A DNA stretch of 64,000 nt. Source: Mogibacterium sp. (GTDB lineage Bacteria > Bacillota > Clostridia > Peptostreptococcales > Anaerovoracaceae). The position numbers and the translations under genes were made by a program. This document shows, one piece after another, positions 10,023 to 19,159 of the stretch (the first letter of the stretch is position 1; each line of letters opens with the position of its first letter). Location: assembly GCA_012840975.1 (NCBI GenBank), contig DUVP01000007.1:34055-98054 (forward strand). Direction: 5' to 3'. Under the pieces are notes generated by a model. The model was not told where the DNA came from and did no database searches. It saw only the letters and a program-made list of their open reading frames with translations.

Positions 10023-10100
10023 TTTATCATTCCTTTCTATCTTCATTACAAACATTCTCGTTGAATCACAAATCCGAGATTTAAAAGTCGGTTTTCAAAT

Positions 10101-10709
10101 TCATTCTTTTCTAAGAATACCTGCGAATGCGGTAACTGACTTTGTAGGGGACATAAGCAGGCTGTTGTTAAGGCTTAGACCGATTTTGCGTGAACAGTCT
10201 AAAACCGAAAAAATATCCTTCTGTGTTTTCAGTGGCAAATCGCCGTATCCGGGACTGAAACGCGGTCTTAACTTTACATCGTTCTCAAGTGCAAAATCTT
10301 TGCAGAATTTGTCGCATAGTGCTTCTACGCGTTCGCTCCCTATGGCATCCATCATCACTGATCTTGCCGGAGAAATTCTGCCGTATTTTGAAATAAGCCT
10401 GTCGATTCCGACGCCCGTTGTTGCGGCAAATATGATTACACTGTCGCAAGGGCTGAGATTTTTTGCAAGCGTGGATGACTGCACGGAAAATACGCCGAAA
10501 TCGCATAAGTCATCGTTTATGTTGAGAGGAAATTTTCCGTAACATAAACTATAAGTCAGCTTGTCTTCCGCTTCTTCAATGCAGGAATTAAGCAGATTTA
10601 TAGTTTTTTCATCCGGTTCTTTGTATGGGGCTTTGCAGCCTGCATATCGCAAAGCCTCTTTTGCTCGGAACGGCAGGGCTTTATATGTCTTTGTAATTAT
10701 AGTGATCAT
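10101..10709 (-). CDS. Stand-alone methionine synthase reactivation subunit
   Basis: A 202-residue protein corresponding to the SAM-binding activation domain normally fused to the C-terminus of MetH. It reductively remethylates cobalamin that has oxidised during turnover. The evidence is the family's C-terminal signature RPRFSPGYGDLPLKTQK (SAM-binding loop) followed by SLLMSPTKSVTAFAGI, which closely matches the equivalent end of long MetH proteins. Its ATG overlaps the stop of metF (ATGA, 10706-10709), and metH follows after about 80 bases, so all three enzymes of the methyl branch are co-transcribed. Split MetH plus separate activator is known in anaerobes such as Thermotoga and Clostridia. 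Confidence 0.87.
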   Translation of the reverse strand: MITIITKTYKALPFRAKEALRYAGCKAPYKEPDEKTINLLNSCIEEAEDKLTYSLCYGKFPLNINDDLCDFGVFSVQSSTLAKNLSPCDSVIIFAATTGVGIDRLISKYGRISPARSVMMDAIGSERVEALCDKFCKDFALENDVKLRPRFSPGYGDLPLKTQKDIFSVLDCSRKIGLSLNNSLLMSPTKSVTAFAGILRKE

Positions 10710-11584
10710 TTTCCAAGAATATTCGAGAGGTTGCTTTGAATCTTTTCCGCAACGTCCGGTTTGTTCATGGTATAAACGTGTACGTTGGTGATTCCGTTTG
10801 CGTAAAGATCGATGATCTGGTCTGTTGCATAGGCAATGCCGGCCTGTTTCATTGCATCAGGGTTGCTTCCGAATTTATCGACGAGGCTCTTAAAACGCTG
10901 AGGCATGAAAGATCCGGACATGTTTATAGCAGCTTCAACCTGTTTTGCATTTGTTATCGGCATGATTCCCGGAATGATAGGGACGGTGATGCCGGCTTCA
11001 CGTATTTTATAAAGGAAATTGTAAAGCAGGTTGTTGTCAAAAAACATCTGTGTTGTCAGAAACTCGCATCCGGCATCAACTTTCTGTTTAAGATGGAGGA
11101 TGTCTTCTTTCTGATTTAAGCTTTCAGGATGAACTTCAGGATAGCAGGCACCGCCGATGCAGAAATCTATTCCGGTAGATTTGATTTCACGTACAAGTTC
11201 CACAGCGTAATTATAGTCCCAGTTCGATCTGTCCATACCCTGCATTTCCTCGGGAATATCACCGCGGAGCGCCAGTACATTCTCTATTCCGGCTGCCTGT
11301 ATCTCCTTGATTCTTTCCTTGACTGTTTCCTTGCTTGAGGAGACACAGGTGAGATGTGCCAGAGACGGCACTCCAAAGCGGTCTTTGATGTTCTTTGCAA
11401 TATCCAGAGTGTATTTGCTGGTACCTCCGCCGGCACCATATGTAACGCTCATAAAAGAAGGTCGCAGCTCGGCGATTTCTTCCGTGGCCTTTTTCACACT
11501 CTCAAAGGCGGTTTCGTATTTTGGCGGAAATACCTCGAAAGAGAGCAACGGCGTATTTTGTTTCAACAACTCGCTTATTTTCAT
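10706..11584 (-). CDS. metF: Methylenetetrahydrofolate reductase
   Basis: A 292-residue flavoprotein that reduces 5,10-methylene-THF to 5-methyl-THF, the methyl donor for the MetH encoded downstream. Recognised by SFEVFPPKYE near the N-terminus (catalytic Glu), SVTYGAGGGTS, LAHLTCV, NVLALRGDIP and FLTTQMFFDN in the expected order along one TIM barrel. Length is typical of bacterial MetF. The ATG follows AAGGAAGGAAAGATTT. It is the first gene of the operon with the activator and metH. I see no SAM, cobalamin or T-box riboswitch signature in the upstream 500 bases. Confidence 0.95.
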   Translation of the reverse strand: MKISELLKQNTPLLSFEVFPPKYETAFESVKKATEEIAELRPSFMSVTYGAGGGTSKYTLDIAKNIKDRFGVPSLAHLTCVSSSKETVKERIKEIQAAGIENVLALRGDIPEEMQGMDRSNWDYNYAVELVREIKSTGIDFCIGGACYPEVHPESLNQKEDILHLKQKVDAGCEFLTTQMFFDNNLLYNFLYKIREAGITVPIIPGIMPITNAKQVEAAINMSGSFMPQRFKSLVDKFGSNPDAMKQAGIAYATDQIIDLYANGITNVHVYTMNKPDVAEKIQSNLSNILGK

Positions 11585-11628
11585 AAATCTTTCCTTCCTT
11601 GTTTTATCTGTAACTTAATTTTTATAAC

Positions 11629-11820
11629 TTAATCTTCCGATTTCAGGCCGAGTCTTGAAGCCATATATGAATCTTTCAAATATAAAGCTATAGCGGGATT
11701 ATGACCTGTAGCTCTGTCCTTTGCAATTAAAGTCGTACACAGTGCCTCTGAACTTGCTGCAGCCGGCACTGTATTCAGTCAAAGAGAGTCTCCTTTCTGT
11801 AACTTTCCAATTAAAACTCC
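11629..11820 (-). pseudogene. Remnant of an unidentified gene upstream of metF
   Basis: On the minus strand a frame ending at TAA 11629-11631 reads about 49 residues of protein-like sequence (ending YMASRLGLKSED) back to a TGA at about 11779-11781, and about 13 more residues before the next stop. I do not recognise the family. An alternative frame starting at a TTG with AAAGGAGA upstream encodes only 27 codons. The likeliest reading is a decayed C-terminal fragment within the metF leader; a short leader peptide is possible. Confidence 0.3.
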
Positions 11821-12111
11821 TCATTTTTTCTACAAAAATTCTTTTTCATAACCTTGTTTTTATTGATTAATGGTAACAAAGAAAGCTGTATATTTCAAAT
11901 GTAATTATAAAATTGAAAAACGGGTTGCTTTGGATTTTTAAAGTACTTGAGCTGTGTAATTGCAAGGAATACAATGTAGTCGAGTATAGAGGCTGTTTTG
12001 TTTGTTAGTAGTTGAAATATAAGCTATTGGATATGATGGAAAGCATCATTTTCCTGAACTTATTTTTGATACTGCAGTAATTTATACTCATGGGATCATG
12101 AACTTACATAA
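11821..12111. other. Intergenic, no gene seen
   Basis: AT-rich sequence between divergent units. I see no open frame with a ribosome site, no riboswitch signature and no strong hairpin. Confidence 0.4.
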
Positions 12112-12282
12112 ATGTCAAAAGCAAAAACGATAACTGTCAAAGGGTATAAGAGCACCTCAAGGAAGATAAGCAATTTGGCCAGGAACAGGAATTACTACGT
12201 TCAGGTCAGAACGTATAAAGTAGTAAACGGCAGGACATTTTACTCACCTTGGAGTGCAAAGAAGAGAGTTAGAACCAGGTAA
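12112..12282 (+). pseudogene. C-terminal remnant of a fibronectin-III-like surface protein
   Basis: 56 codons reading MSKAKTITVKGYKSTSRKI... and ending YSPWSAKKRVRTR, immediately preceded by an in-frame TAA and lacking a ribosome site. It matches the last 56 residues of the surface protein at 32420-33508 almost residue for residue (for example YYVQVRTYKVVNG is identical). The same terminator hairpin follows both. It is therefore the stub of a lost or recombined paralogue, not a functional gene. Confidence 0.75.
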
Positions 12283-12342
12283 GAACAGACAGCATCTGAT
12301 ATATACTTATTATTGTAGTTAAAACTGAAATTTAAAAAGTCA

Positions 12343-12376
12343 AAAATCGCTGTGACAATAAGTTGCAGCGATTTTC
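12343..12376 (+). terminator. Intrinsic terminator, copy of the one at 33.5 kb
   Basis: Arms AAAATCGCTG (12343-12352) and CAGCGATTTT (12366-12375) with a 13-base loop TGACAATAAGTTG. The loop and inner stem are identical to the terminator at 33534-33567. Confidence 0.8.
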
Positions 12377-12479
12377 ATTAAGATACTGTGGTTTTTTGAT
12401 ATAATAACCCGGTAACAAATAGAGCAGGAAATTTATTGGTTAGGAATAATAAAATATTTAGTTTTAAAGAGATAAAGCA

Positions 12480-13814
12480 GTGGGAAAACAGAAGGATCTG
12501 ACAAAGGGGAATATAGGAAAGACTTTGATTTTTTTCAGCCTGCCTATGATTGCAGGCAATATTCTTCAGCAAATGTATAATATCGCTGATACGGTAATAG
12601 TTGGACATATCCTGGGAGAGGAAGCCTTATCCGCAGTAGGGTCTTCTTACAGCCTTATGGTATTTTTGACTTCTATAATTTTAGGTCTGACTATGGGAAG
12701 CGGGGCGGTATTTGCTCAGTTTTTCGGTGGAGGAAATATCGACAATCTCAAAAAGGGGATGGTAAACTCCTTTGCTTTCATGTTTGTCTTTTCCCTTGTC
12801 ATCAATATTATTTCACTGCTTTTAGTCGATAATCTGATAATATGGCTGAATATACCGGCAGAAGTTGAAAAGTATGCGAAAATTTATATGACTATTGTCT
12901 TATACGGTGTCATTCCTATATATATCACCAATTTTTTTTCGGCAGTATTAAGAAGTGTAGGGAATTCCGTAGTACCTCTGATATTTGTAGGATTATCGGC
13001 TGTTACCAATATAGTTCTGGATCTGGTTTTTATCTTAAAGCTTGATATGGGCGTAGGAGGAGCGGCATGGGCGACAGTTATTTCACAGATTCTGTCCGCT
13101 CTCGGAACTGCAATTTACTTTTTGGTAAAATTTAAAAATCTCCTGCCGGCCGGAAATGATTTTGTCTATGCTCCGAAGATTTTAAAATATATAGTCTCCA
13201 GCTCTGTTCTGACTTCAGTACAGCAGTCGATAATGAATCTGGGGATTCTTATGATCCAGGGACTGGTAAATTCTTTCGGCCTGGTTGTAAGTGCGGCTTT
13301 TACTATAGTTGTGAAGATAGATGCTTTTGCGTATTTTCCGGCTCAGGATTTCGGCAATGCTTTTTCGATTTTCGTCTCTCAGAATTTCGGGGGCAAAAAG
13401 CATGAAAGGATAAAGATCGGGTTCATGCAGGCGCTGCTTATTTCAAGCGGATTTTGTTTAACTGCATCAGTTTTTGTCAATGTTTTTGCGGAAGAATTGA
13501 TAGGGCTCTTTATAGATGCGTCTGCCCACAGAAGTGTTATTGAGACAGGTATACAGTATCTGAGGATTGAAGGAGCTTTCTATATAGGAATTGGAGTATT
13601 ATTCCTGTTATATGGTATCTATCGTGGGCTTGCAAAACCTGCTATGTCTGTGGTGCTGACAATTATATCTCTCGGTACAAGGGTCGTTCTCGCCTATATT
13701 CTGTCAGCATTTCCGGCAATAGGTGTCACAGGAATTTGGTGGGCCATACCTATAGGCTGGTTCCTGGCGGATATGACGGGTTTAATTTACTATAAAAAGA
13801 AAATGCTGCAATGA
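12480..13814 (+). CDS. MATE-family multidrug/toxin exporter
   Basis: A 444-residue integral membrane protein with about 12 predicted helices in two related halves. MATE transporters export cationic drugs or metabolites using a Na+ or H+ gradient. The N-terminus is typical (GNIGKTLIFFSLPMIAGNILQQMYNIADTVIVG), followed by GEEALSAVGSS, and the second half repeats the pattern with QDFGNAFSIFVSQNFG. The start is GTG 12480 with a weak AAAGAGA site. It is a single-gene unit between a terminator and the cyclic-di-GMP locus. Substrate is unknown. Confidence 0.9.
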   Translation: MGKQKDLTKGNIGKTLIFFSLPMIAGNILQQMYNIADTVIVGHILGEEALSAVGSSYSLMVFLTSIILGLTMGSGAVFAQFFGGGNIDNLKKGMVNSFAFMFVFSLVINIISLLLVDNLIIWLNIPAEVEKYAKIYMTIVLYGVIPIYITNFFSAVLRSVGNSVVPLIFVGLSAVTNIVLDLVFILKLDMGVGGAAWATVISQILSALGTAIYFLVKFKNLLPAGNDFVYAPKILKYIVSSSVLTSVQQSIMNLGILMIQGLVNSFGLVVSAAFTIVVKIDAFAYFPAQDFGNAFSIFVSQNFGGKKHERIKIGFMQALLISSGFCLTASVFVNVFAEELIGLFIDASAHRSVIETGIQYLRIEGAFYIGIGVLFLLYGIYRGLAKPAMSVVLTIISLGTRVVLAYILSAFPAIGVTGIWWAIPIGWFLADMTGLIYYKKKMLQ

Positions 13815-13936
13815 ATTTAAAAAGAAATTGATAATTTCTGTTTCTAATTGCAATGCATGTGATATACTCTATCGTAAGTTTTACGGGAAAAGGTTAGTAT
13901 ATGGCTGTTTGACGAAAGATTTAAAAAGAAAGTCCC

Positions 13937-15031
13937 ATGAAAGAAACCTCGATAAGAAAAAAACTGGAAGAAATATTATATAAGCACATACCGAGCCAGG
14001 AACTAAGCGATGATGAAAAATATTTGTATCTTATTTCGATTATTGCTTGTAGTTTTGCAATGTCTATGCAGTTGCTCCTTTGGGTTTTTTATCTTTTCGC
14101 TGGAATTTCACCTTTAGTTAATATCTATTTTTCCGGGTTGCTGTTTTTGGTATTGCTTGTGTGGCTGGTTCTAAAACACCGTTACCAACTGTTCGGACTT
14201 TTGCTTTCCGGAATAGTTATAATTGAAACCTTGGTATCAGCAGTCTTTATCGGCACTAACAATTTCGTAATAGTTTACCTGTTTGTTGCGCTTATGATGC
14301 AGATGATAATCCCCTATACAAGCGTTCGTATTCGCACTTTTGTAGTAATTTTGCTGGGGATCAGCATGTATATTCTCGTTATTATTAATCATAATATGAT
14401 ACCGACTTGGAACCTTGGAGAAGCCAATACTACACTTGCTTTTTTTAATATTAATATAGCGTTTTTCGGTACTATCATCCAGCTTACTGTAGGAAACTTT
14501 ATCCGGGATGTTATTGTAAAAGCCAACCGAAAGAAATTGGAAGAAAGCAAAAATGAGGCTAACACAGATCCTTTGACCGGTCTTTTCAACCGCAGATATG
14601 CGAACGCATTTTTTAAACAGCTGAGCATCAATAAGGTTGAGCAGGACTGGTGCGTCTCAATGATGGATATTGATGATTTTAAAGTGTTGAATGATACTTA
14701 CGGACATAAGGTCGGTGATGAAGTATTGATCTTTATTAGCGATTTTATTAGAAAAAACCTGCGCAAAAGAGACCTTGTGTTTCGCTGGGGCGGGGAAGAG
14801 TTTTTAATTTTGCTAAAAGATGTCGAAGTGCCTATCGCCTTTCGTATATTAGACAAGCTGCGCAGCAGACTTGAACTGGAGAATATTGAAACACATGATA
14901 AAATTTTAAATGTGACTGTAACAATAGGTGTCTGTTCTCTGGATATTCAACATGTGGAACAGAGTATAGATACATCTGATCAACTTATGTACAAGGGAAA
15001 AGCTTTAGGAAAGAATATGGTAGTTATGTAA
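13937..15031 (+). CDS. Membrane-anchored diguanylate cyclase (GGDEF)
   Basis: A 364-residue enzyme that condenses two GTP into cyclic di-GMP. The N-terminal 190 residues hold about six hydrophobic helices and probably act as a membrane sensor. A short linker leads to a complete GGDEF domain: DPLTGLFNRRYA (about 205-216), MMDIDDFKVLNDTYGHKVGDE (metal and base binding), and the active site RWGGEEF. RKRD lies five residues before GGEEF and is an RxxD product-inhibition I-site, so the enzyme should be active and feedback-inhibited. It is the first gene of a run of signalling and exopolysaccharide genes all on the plus strand, 88 bases before the next. Confidence 0.92.
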   Translation: MKETSIRKKLEEILYKHIPSQELSDDEKYLYLISIIACSFAMSMQLLLWVFYLFAGISPLVNIYFSGLLFLVLLVWLVLKHRYQLFGLLLSGIVIIETLVSAVFIGTNNFVIVYLFVALMMQMIIPYTSVRIRTFVVILLGISMYILVIINHNMIPTWNLGEANTTLAFFNINIAFFGTIIQLTVGNFIRDVIVKANRKKLEESKNEANTDPLTGLFNRRYANAFFKQLSINKVEQDWCVSMMDIDDFKVLNDTYGHKVGDEVLIFISDFIRKNLRKRDLVFRWGGEEFLILLKDVEVPIAFRILDKLRSRLELENIETHDKILNVTVTIGVCSLDIQHVEQSIDTSDQLMYKGKALGKNMVVM

Positions 15032-15133
15032 ATATCAAAACAGGTTTTCTCTTTACCAAATACCTTTGATCTCTGCACGTATTTCTCGAAGATTTTAGAT
15101 ATTCTGTTTGTAAGCTGAATGGAGGATAAAAAC

Positions 15134-17356
15134 ATGAAATATGACACCATCATATCATTAATATTTTATATTTGCGGTTGTTTTTATCTGATTTATGGCT
15201 CAGCTATAGTAGTTACCAGTGCAAGAAACGATATTTCCAAGCTGTTTTTGTTTTTAACAAGCTCGCTGGCAATCTGGTCATTTGCGTATTCCATTTCAAA
15301 CTCAGTATCCACGGCGGAAGCCAGTGCTTTCTGGAGGTCTTTTTCTGTTTTGGGCTGGGGGAGTTTCAATAGCTTTTTGCTTCATTTCATAACGCTCCTC
15401 ACAAAAACTGAAACTCGATTAAGTTTGAGAAGTAAACTTGTGGTATTTTATTTACCCTCAGTTATTAATGTAATTTTATTCGGACCGTTTGGCGTCTTCC
15501 TGGAAAAACAATATGTCATGGTGCAGACCGACTTCGGCTGGATAAACATTGCCCCTATGTATCCTGCGAAAATATGGCTCATCTTATATTTCATAGTATT
15601 TTCTGTTGCAAGTCTTATATTCCTCGTTAAATGGTGGAAAAAGATTAGATTTTACACCTCTCTTGAGAAACGGGAGGCAAAATTCTTTTTAGCATCTATA
15701 TTGGTTTTTTTCTTAATAGAGATTGTAGTAGATTTCCTGCCTGATATCTCAAGAAAAATACCATTTCCTAAAATGCCTGTTGTGTTGCTTTTAATTCCGA
15801 CAATATTGCTCTTTTCATTATTGAAAAAATCCGAGCTTATTAAAAGAACCAGGGATATAAATTTCTTTCCTGAGAGCTCAAAAAGCATAACGACTGAAGT
15901 TCGGTTGCGTTTGTTCAATACGGCAGCAACTATATTTGTAATAGGTAGTGCACTATACTTTTTAATAGGGTATTTTGGCATGAAAAAAGCATTAGGTTAT
16001 GAACTTCTTTTCTCCGCAGCTTTATTGCTGATGGGAATAACGTTAAGAGTATTACCTCGCATAACGCAGAATCAAACTATTCAGAATACCGCATTTGCGA
16101 TAATATCCACCTTTGGTTTTATGCTTTTTATGATAAAAGATTCCGATACAGGTGCATTAACAGTATGGGCTTCATATATTCTGTTTTTTATCCTTACTGT
16201 TGTTATGGGCAACCCGATCCATATTTATGGCTTTGCTACAATAAGTATCATCGCCCAGGTAGTTTTATGGATAGTTCGTCCGCAGGTCTCTGTCATCATC
16301 GATATAAATGAGTATATAGGAAGAATATTTATTATTATTCTCTCTTTTATTGCAGTGCGTTATCTGACAGACGAATATGCCTCAAAGATAGATGGATATC
16401 AAGGGCTTTTAAGTGAACAGGAAGCTCTTGAGAGGATTTCTTCCAGCTTTATTTCAATCGATAGCGAAAACGCTAAAGAGAAAATCGATGAAATGATGGA
16501 AATGGCTGCCGAAATACTTAAGTTTAAGAATGCAATTTTAGTGAGATTCAGTGAAGAATATGAAAATGCTACAATTCTTAATATGTATGCAAAAGATATT
16601 GAGAACGTGCCATCTATATATCAATCCGGCAATAAAATGAAGATATCGGATTTCCCTTTGTTTAAGTTTTTGATCGATCGAAACACATTTGTAATATGTG
16701 AAGACATCGCAAATATTTCTTTTGATGAAGATGGGCGGCAAAAAGAATTTTTTATGGATAGAGGAGTAAAATCTTTTTTTGCAATGCCGATAATCGCTGA
16801 TAATAAAATAGATGGAGTATTTATAGTTGAATACAATGACAGACTTGATACAGGACTCGCACAGAGTCGATTAAACCTTTTGCAGATTATTGCAAATATG
16901 CTGGGAGATGCAAATAAAAAGCTTTTTTATGAAGAAAAGCTATATAATTTCGCCTATTTTGATGAAGCTACAAAACTGGCGAACAGGAATATGCTTAAGA
17001 AAAAGCTGGGAGAAATTATAAAAAACGGAAAAGGAAGAGAGAAAATAGCAATTATTGACTTTGAACTTGAGAATCTGAGAATGATCAATGATACATTCGG
17101 TCAAAGCGTAGGAGATAAGATCGTGATGAGATCAGTGGAGATTCTCAAAAATCAGTTTGATGAATGCTGTTATATTTCACGGCCGGGCATAAGGGAGTTT
17201 ATCGTTGTTATGCCTGATGTGAAAAACAGGCAACAGATAGAACATGCCCTGAAGAGACTGATGAATTCTTTTTCCCGTCCTTTACTAACCGATAATAGGA
17301 GGAATAGAAGCATTATTCGTTACTGTCTGTATGGGCATATCCATGTATCCGGATGA
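15134..17356 (+). CDS. Membrane GAF-GGDEF protein, N-terminal part of a frameshifted GGDEF-EAL protein
   Basis: A 740-residue frame. Two blocks of hydrophobic helices (about 5-235 with a histidine-kinase-like 7TM look, and about 255-405) are followed by a GAF-like domain (about 430-600) and a GGDEF domain (about 610-735). The GGDEF signature is degenerate (RPGIREF), so it is probably not a cyclase. The frame ends soon after MNSFSRPLLTDN in a nonsense tail, while the expected continuation GISMYPDDGRD is encoded in the +1 frame and leads into an EAL domain. The junction is between 17289 and 17312, at a tandem AGG AGG. ATG 15134 is chosen over 15119 because GGAGG (15121-15125) precedes it by eight bases. 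Confidence 0.85.
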   Translation: MKYDTIISLIFYICGCFYLIYGSAIVVTSARNDISKLFLFLTSSLAIWSFAYSISNSVSTAEASAFWRSFSVLGWGSFNSFLLHFITLLTKTETRLSLRSKLVVFYLPSVINVILFGPFGVFLEKQYVMVQTDFGWINIAPMYPAKIWLILYFIVFSVASLIFLVKWWKKIRFYTSLEKREAKFFLASILVFFLIEIVVDFLPDISRKIPFPKMPVVLLLIPTILLFSLLKKSELIKRTRDINFFPESSKSITTEVRLRLFNTAATIFVIGSALYFLIGYFGMKKALGYELLFSAALLLMGITLRVLPRITQNQTIQNTAFAIISTFGFMLFMIKDSDTGALTVWASYILFFILTVVMGNPIHIYGFATISIIAQVVLWIVRPQVSVIIDINEYIGRIFIIILSFIAVRYLTDEYASKIDGYQGLLSEQEALERISSSFISIDSENAKEKIDEMMEMAAEILKFKNAILVRFSEEYENATILNMYAKDIENVPSIYQSGNKMKISDFPLFKFLIDRNTFVICEDIANISFDEDGRQKEFFMDRGVKSFFAMPIIADNKIDGVFIVEYNDRLDTGLAQSRLNLLQIIANMLGDANKKLFYEEKLYNFAYFDEATKLANRNMLKKKLGEIIKNGKGREKIAIIDFELENLRMINDTFGQSVGDKIVMRSVEILKNQFDECCYISRPGIREFIVVMPDVKNRQQIEHALKRLMNSFSRPLLTDNRRNRSIIRYCLYGHIHVSG

Positions 17357-18260
17357 TGGGAGAGACGTTGACACTCTTTTAAAGAAGGCCGATATGGCAA
17401 GATTTGAAGCGAAAAATACTTATGAGAAGATTGTATTCTTTACAGAACAAATGGAAAGTTATATTGCGGAAAATACTTTGTTTACAAACCGGCTCTTTAA
17501 CTCGCTGGAAAATGAAGAGTTTTTCTTAGAATTTCAGCCCCAAATCAGCTGTGATACAGGCAAAACCATCGGCATTGAAGCTTTACTGAGATGGACCAGC
17601 GACGGTGAGCGGAGAGTCTCACCTGATAGATTTATTCCTATACTTGAGCAAACAGGGTTAATTTGCGATGTGGGTCTTTGGGTGTTGAAACAGGCAATCC
17701 AAGAGCATATCAGGCTTGTTGCAAAGGGATTACCACCTCTGCGTATTGCTGTGAACTTATCGATTGTACAATTACAGAGAGAAAATTTTGTTTACGATTT
17801 TGTAAAAATCATAGAAGAAAGCGGAATATCTCCGAAATATATCGAGTTGGAAATTACAGAAAGCTCGTTCTTTGAAAATCCCAAGGATATAATTGAGAAA
17901 ATTCGCAAATTGAAGAAGTTAGGAGTAACTATTGCTATAGATGATTTCGGCAAAGGTTATTCATCGCTAAATCGATTGAAGAGTGTGCCTTTTGATAGAA
18001 TAAAAATTGACAAAGAAATCATAGACTATATGGATTTTGAAGGAAAAGAAGCTCCAATAACTAAAAGCATTATTTTATTAGCGAAGGCTTATAGTGCGAA
18101 TATTACAGTTGAAGGTGTGGAAACAAAAGAGCAGGCGGATTTTTTGAAAAGCATGTCCTGCAATGAGATACAAGGGTTTTATTTTTCAAAGCCGCTATCA
18201 TCGAAACTGCTGGAAGATTTTCTCAAAAATGAATCATGCAGATATTGTCCGGTGAATTAG
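17331..18260 (+). CDS. EAL-domain (cyclic-di-GMP phosphodiesterase) part of the frameshifted protein
   Basis: About 309 residues. The first 30 complete the GGDEF domain of the preceding frame (MGISMYPDDGRD...LLKKADMARFEAKN), and the rest is an EAL domain that hydrolyses cyclic di-GMP. The catalytic motifs are intact: IGIEALLRW, NLSIVQ, ELEITESS, AIDDFGKGYSS, RIKIDKEI, VEGVET and QGFYFSKPL. It cannot easily be translated on its own because there is no ribosome site at ATG 17331, and the frame is open only back to 17289. The pair is either a pseudogene, an assembly error, or joined by +1 frameshifting; in the intact form it would be a protein of about 1,040 residues. Confidence 0.85.
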   Translation: MGISMYPDDGRDVDTLLKKADMARFEAKNTYEKIVFFTEQMESYIAENTLFTNRLFNSLENEEFFLEFQPQISCDTGKTIGIEALLRWTSDGERRVSPDRFIPILEQTGLICDVGLWVLKQAIQEHIRLVAKGLPPLRIAVNLSIVQLQRENFVYDFVKIIEESGISPKYIELEITESSFFENPKDIIEKIRKLKKLGVTIAIDDFGKGYSSLNRLKSVPFDRIKIDKEIIDYMDFEGKEAPITKSIILLAKAYSANITVEGVETKEQADFLKSMSCNEIQGFYFSKPLSSKLLEDFLKNESCRYCPVN

Positions 18261-18271
18261 GAGAGAAAGTA

Positions 18272-19159
18272 TTGATTAGTAAGTATTCATATGGGCATAC
18301 TGTAACCAAGCAAATTATTAATGCTTTAAAGGCACATGTAGTACGATCCAGGACTGCAATTGCAGCAGTTTTCCTGGGTGTTTATAATGAATCTGAATTT
18401 GATGTAGAGAGACTGCCGGAGACATTAGAGAAAATAACTGTATTTTTGAAGAATGAAACCAGAAATACTGATATGGTTTTCAGTTTTGCCGGTAAGCTTA
18501 AATGGCTTATTATTTTATCTCAAAGCGGTGAAAGAGAGGCTACTGCATTTCTTCGACGCTTGTACGTATCGGTAAAAAATAATGATATCCTTGATTTGGA
18601 AAATCAAGAAATTCTATTTTCCGCCAGTGTAGCGGAAATAGGCAACGATGAGGGATCTTTTGAAAAACTGGTAACTGAAGGCACCCTGGCTTTGACAGAA
18701 AGTTTAAGTAAAGGACCTGAACAGATAGAATACGTGACTACCTTTAAAAAAAGACCCCTGGAAACAGTTAAGGTCAGTATTCTGGAAGAAAATGATGTTT
18801 TCCGCAAGGTGCTATATAGAACAATAGAGAATTTAAACCTGAATAATTTTGAAACGGAAATAAAAGAATTTCAGGACGGTTATGAATTTCTGGAATCCGA
18901 CTGGTATTTTTCAAGCCATACTCATCTGATTATCATGAATGATATCCTCCCAAGACAAAGCGGCTTAGATGTGTTACATAAAATTCGCATGTTACCTAAT
19001 AATAAAAAGTTTATTGTCTTTATGATGACTAAAAGAAGCTCGGAAGAAGACATGATTTATGCGTATGAAAGCGGTGCGGATAATTATTTTATTAAACCAT
19101 TTAATCTGCGTCTGTTGGAAGTGGAAATTAAAAGGACCCTTGAAAGATTATGGACATAA
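18272..19159 (+). CDS. Degenerate GGDEF plus pseudo-receiver protein
   Basis: A 295-residue protein. Residues 1 to about 160 look like a divergent nucleotide-cyclase fold with no GGDEF signature; residues about 175-292 form a response-regulator receiver domain (acidic pocket EEND, LIIMNDILPRQSG, MMTKRSS, FIKPFN). The position that normally carries the phosphorylated aspartate (D-x-x-L-P) is Asn in NDILP, while the conserved Thr and Lys are kept, so signalling by phosphorylation is doubtful. The start is taken as TTG 18272 with AGGAGAGAAAG before it; ATG 18236, inside the previous gene, has no ribosome site. It lies between the EAL gene and the exopolysaccharide genes and probably regulates them through protein contact. 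Confidence 0.7.
   Translation: MISKYSYGHTVTKQIINALKAHVVRSRTAIAAVFLGVYNESEFDVERLPETLEKITVFLKNETRNTDMVFSFAGKLKWLIILSQSGEREATAFLRRLYVSVKNNDILDLENQEILFSASVAEIGNDEGSFEKLVTEGTLALTESLSKGPEQIEYVTTFKKRPLETVKVSILEENDVFRKVLYRTIENLNLNNFETEIKEFQDGYEFLESDWYFSSHTHLIIMNDILPRQSGLDVLHKIRMLPNNKKFIVFMMTKRSSEEDMIYAYESGADNYFIKPFNLRLLEVEIKRTLERLWT

Noticed and set aside
11779..11781. Selenocysteine at the TGA inside the remnant upstream of metF
   Set aside because: No recognisable selenoprotein family, no SECIS-like hairpin at the right distance and no start codon with a full gene upstream.
11585..12111. SAM, cobalamin or T-box riboswitch upstream of metF
   Set aside because: None of the conserved cores of these classes could be found on the minus strand; only a CAGTGCC/GGCACTG pairing inside the gene remnant is present.
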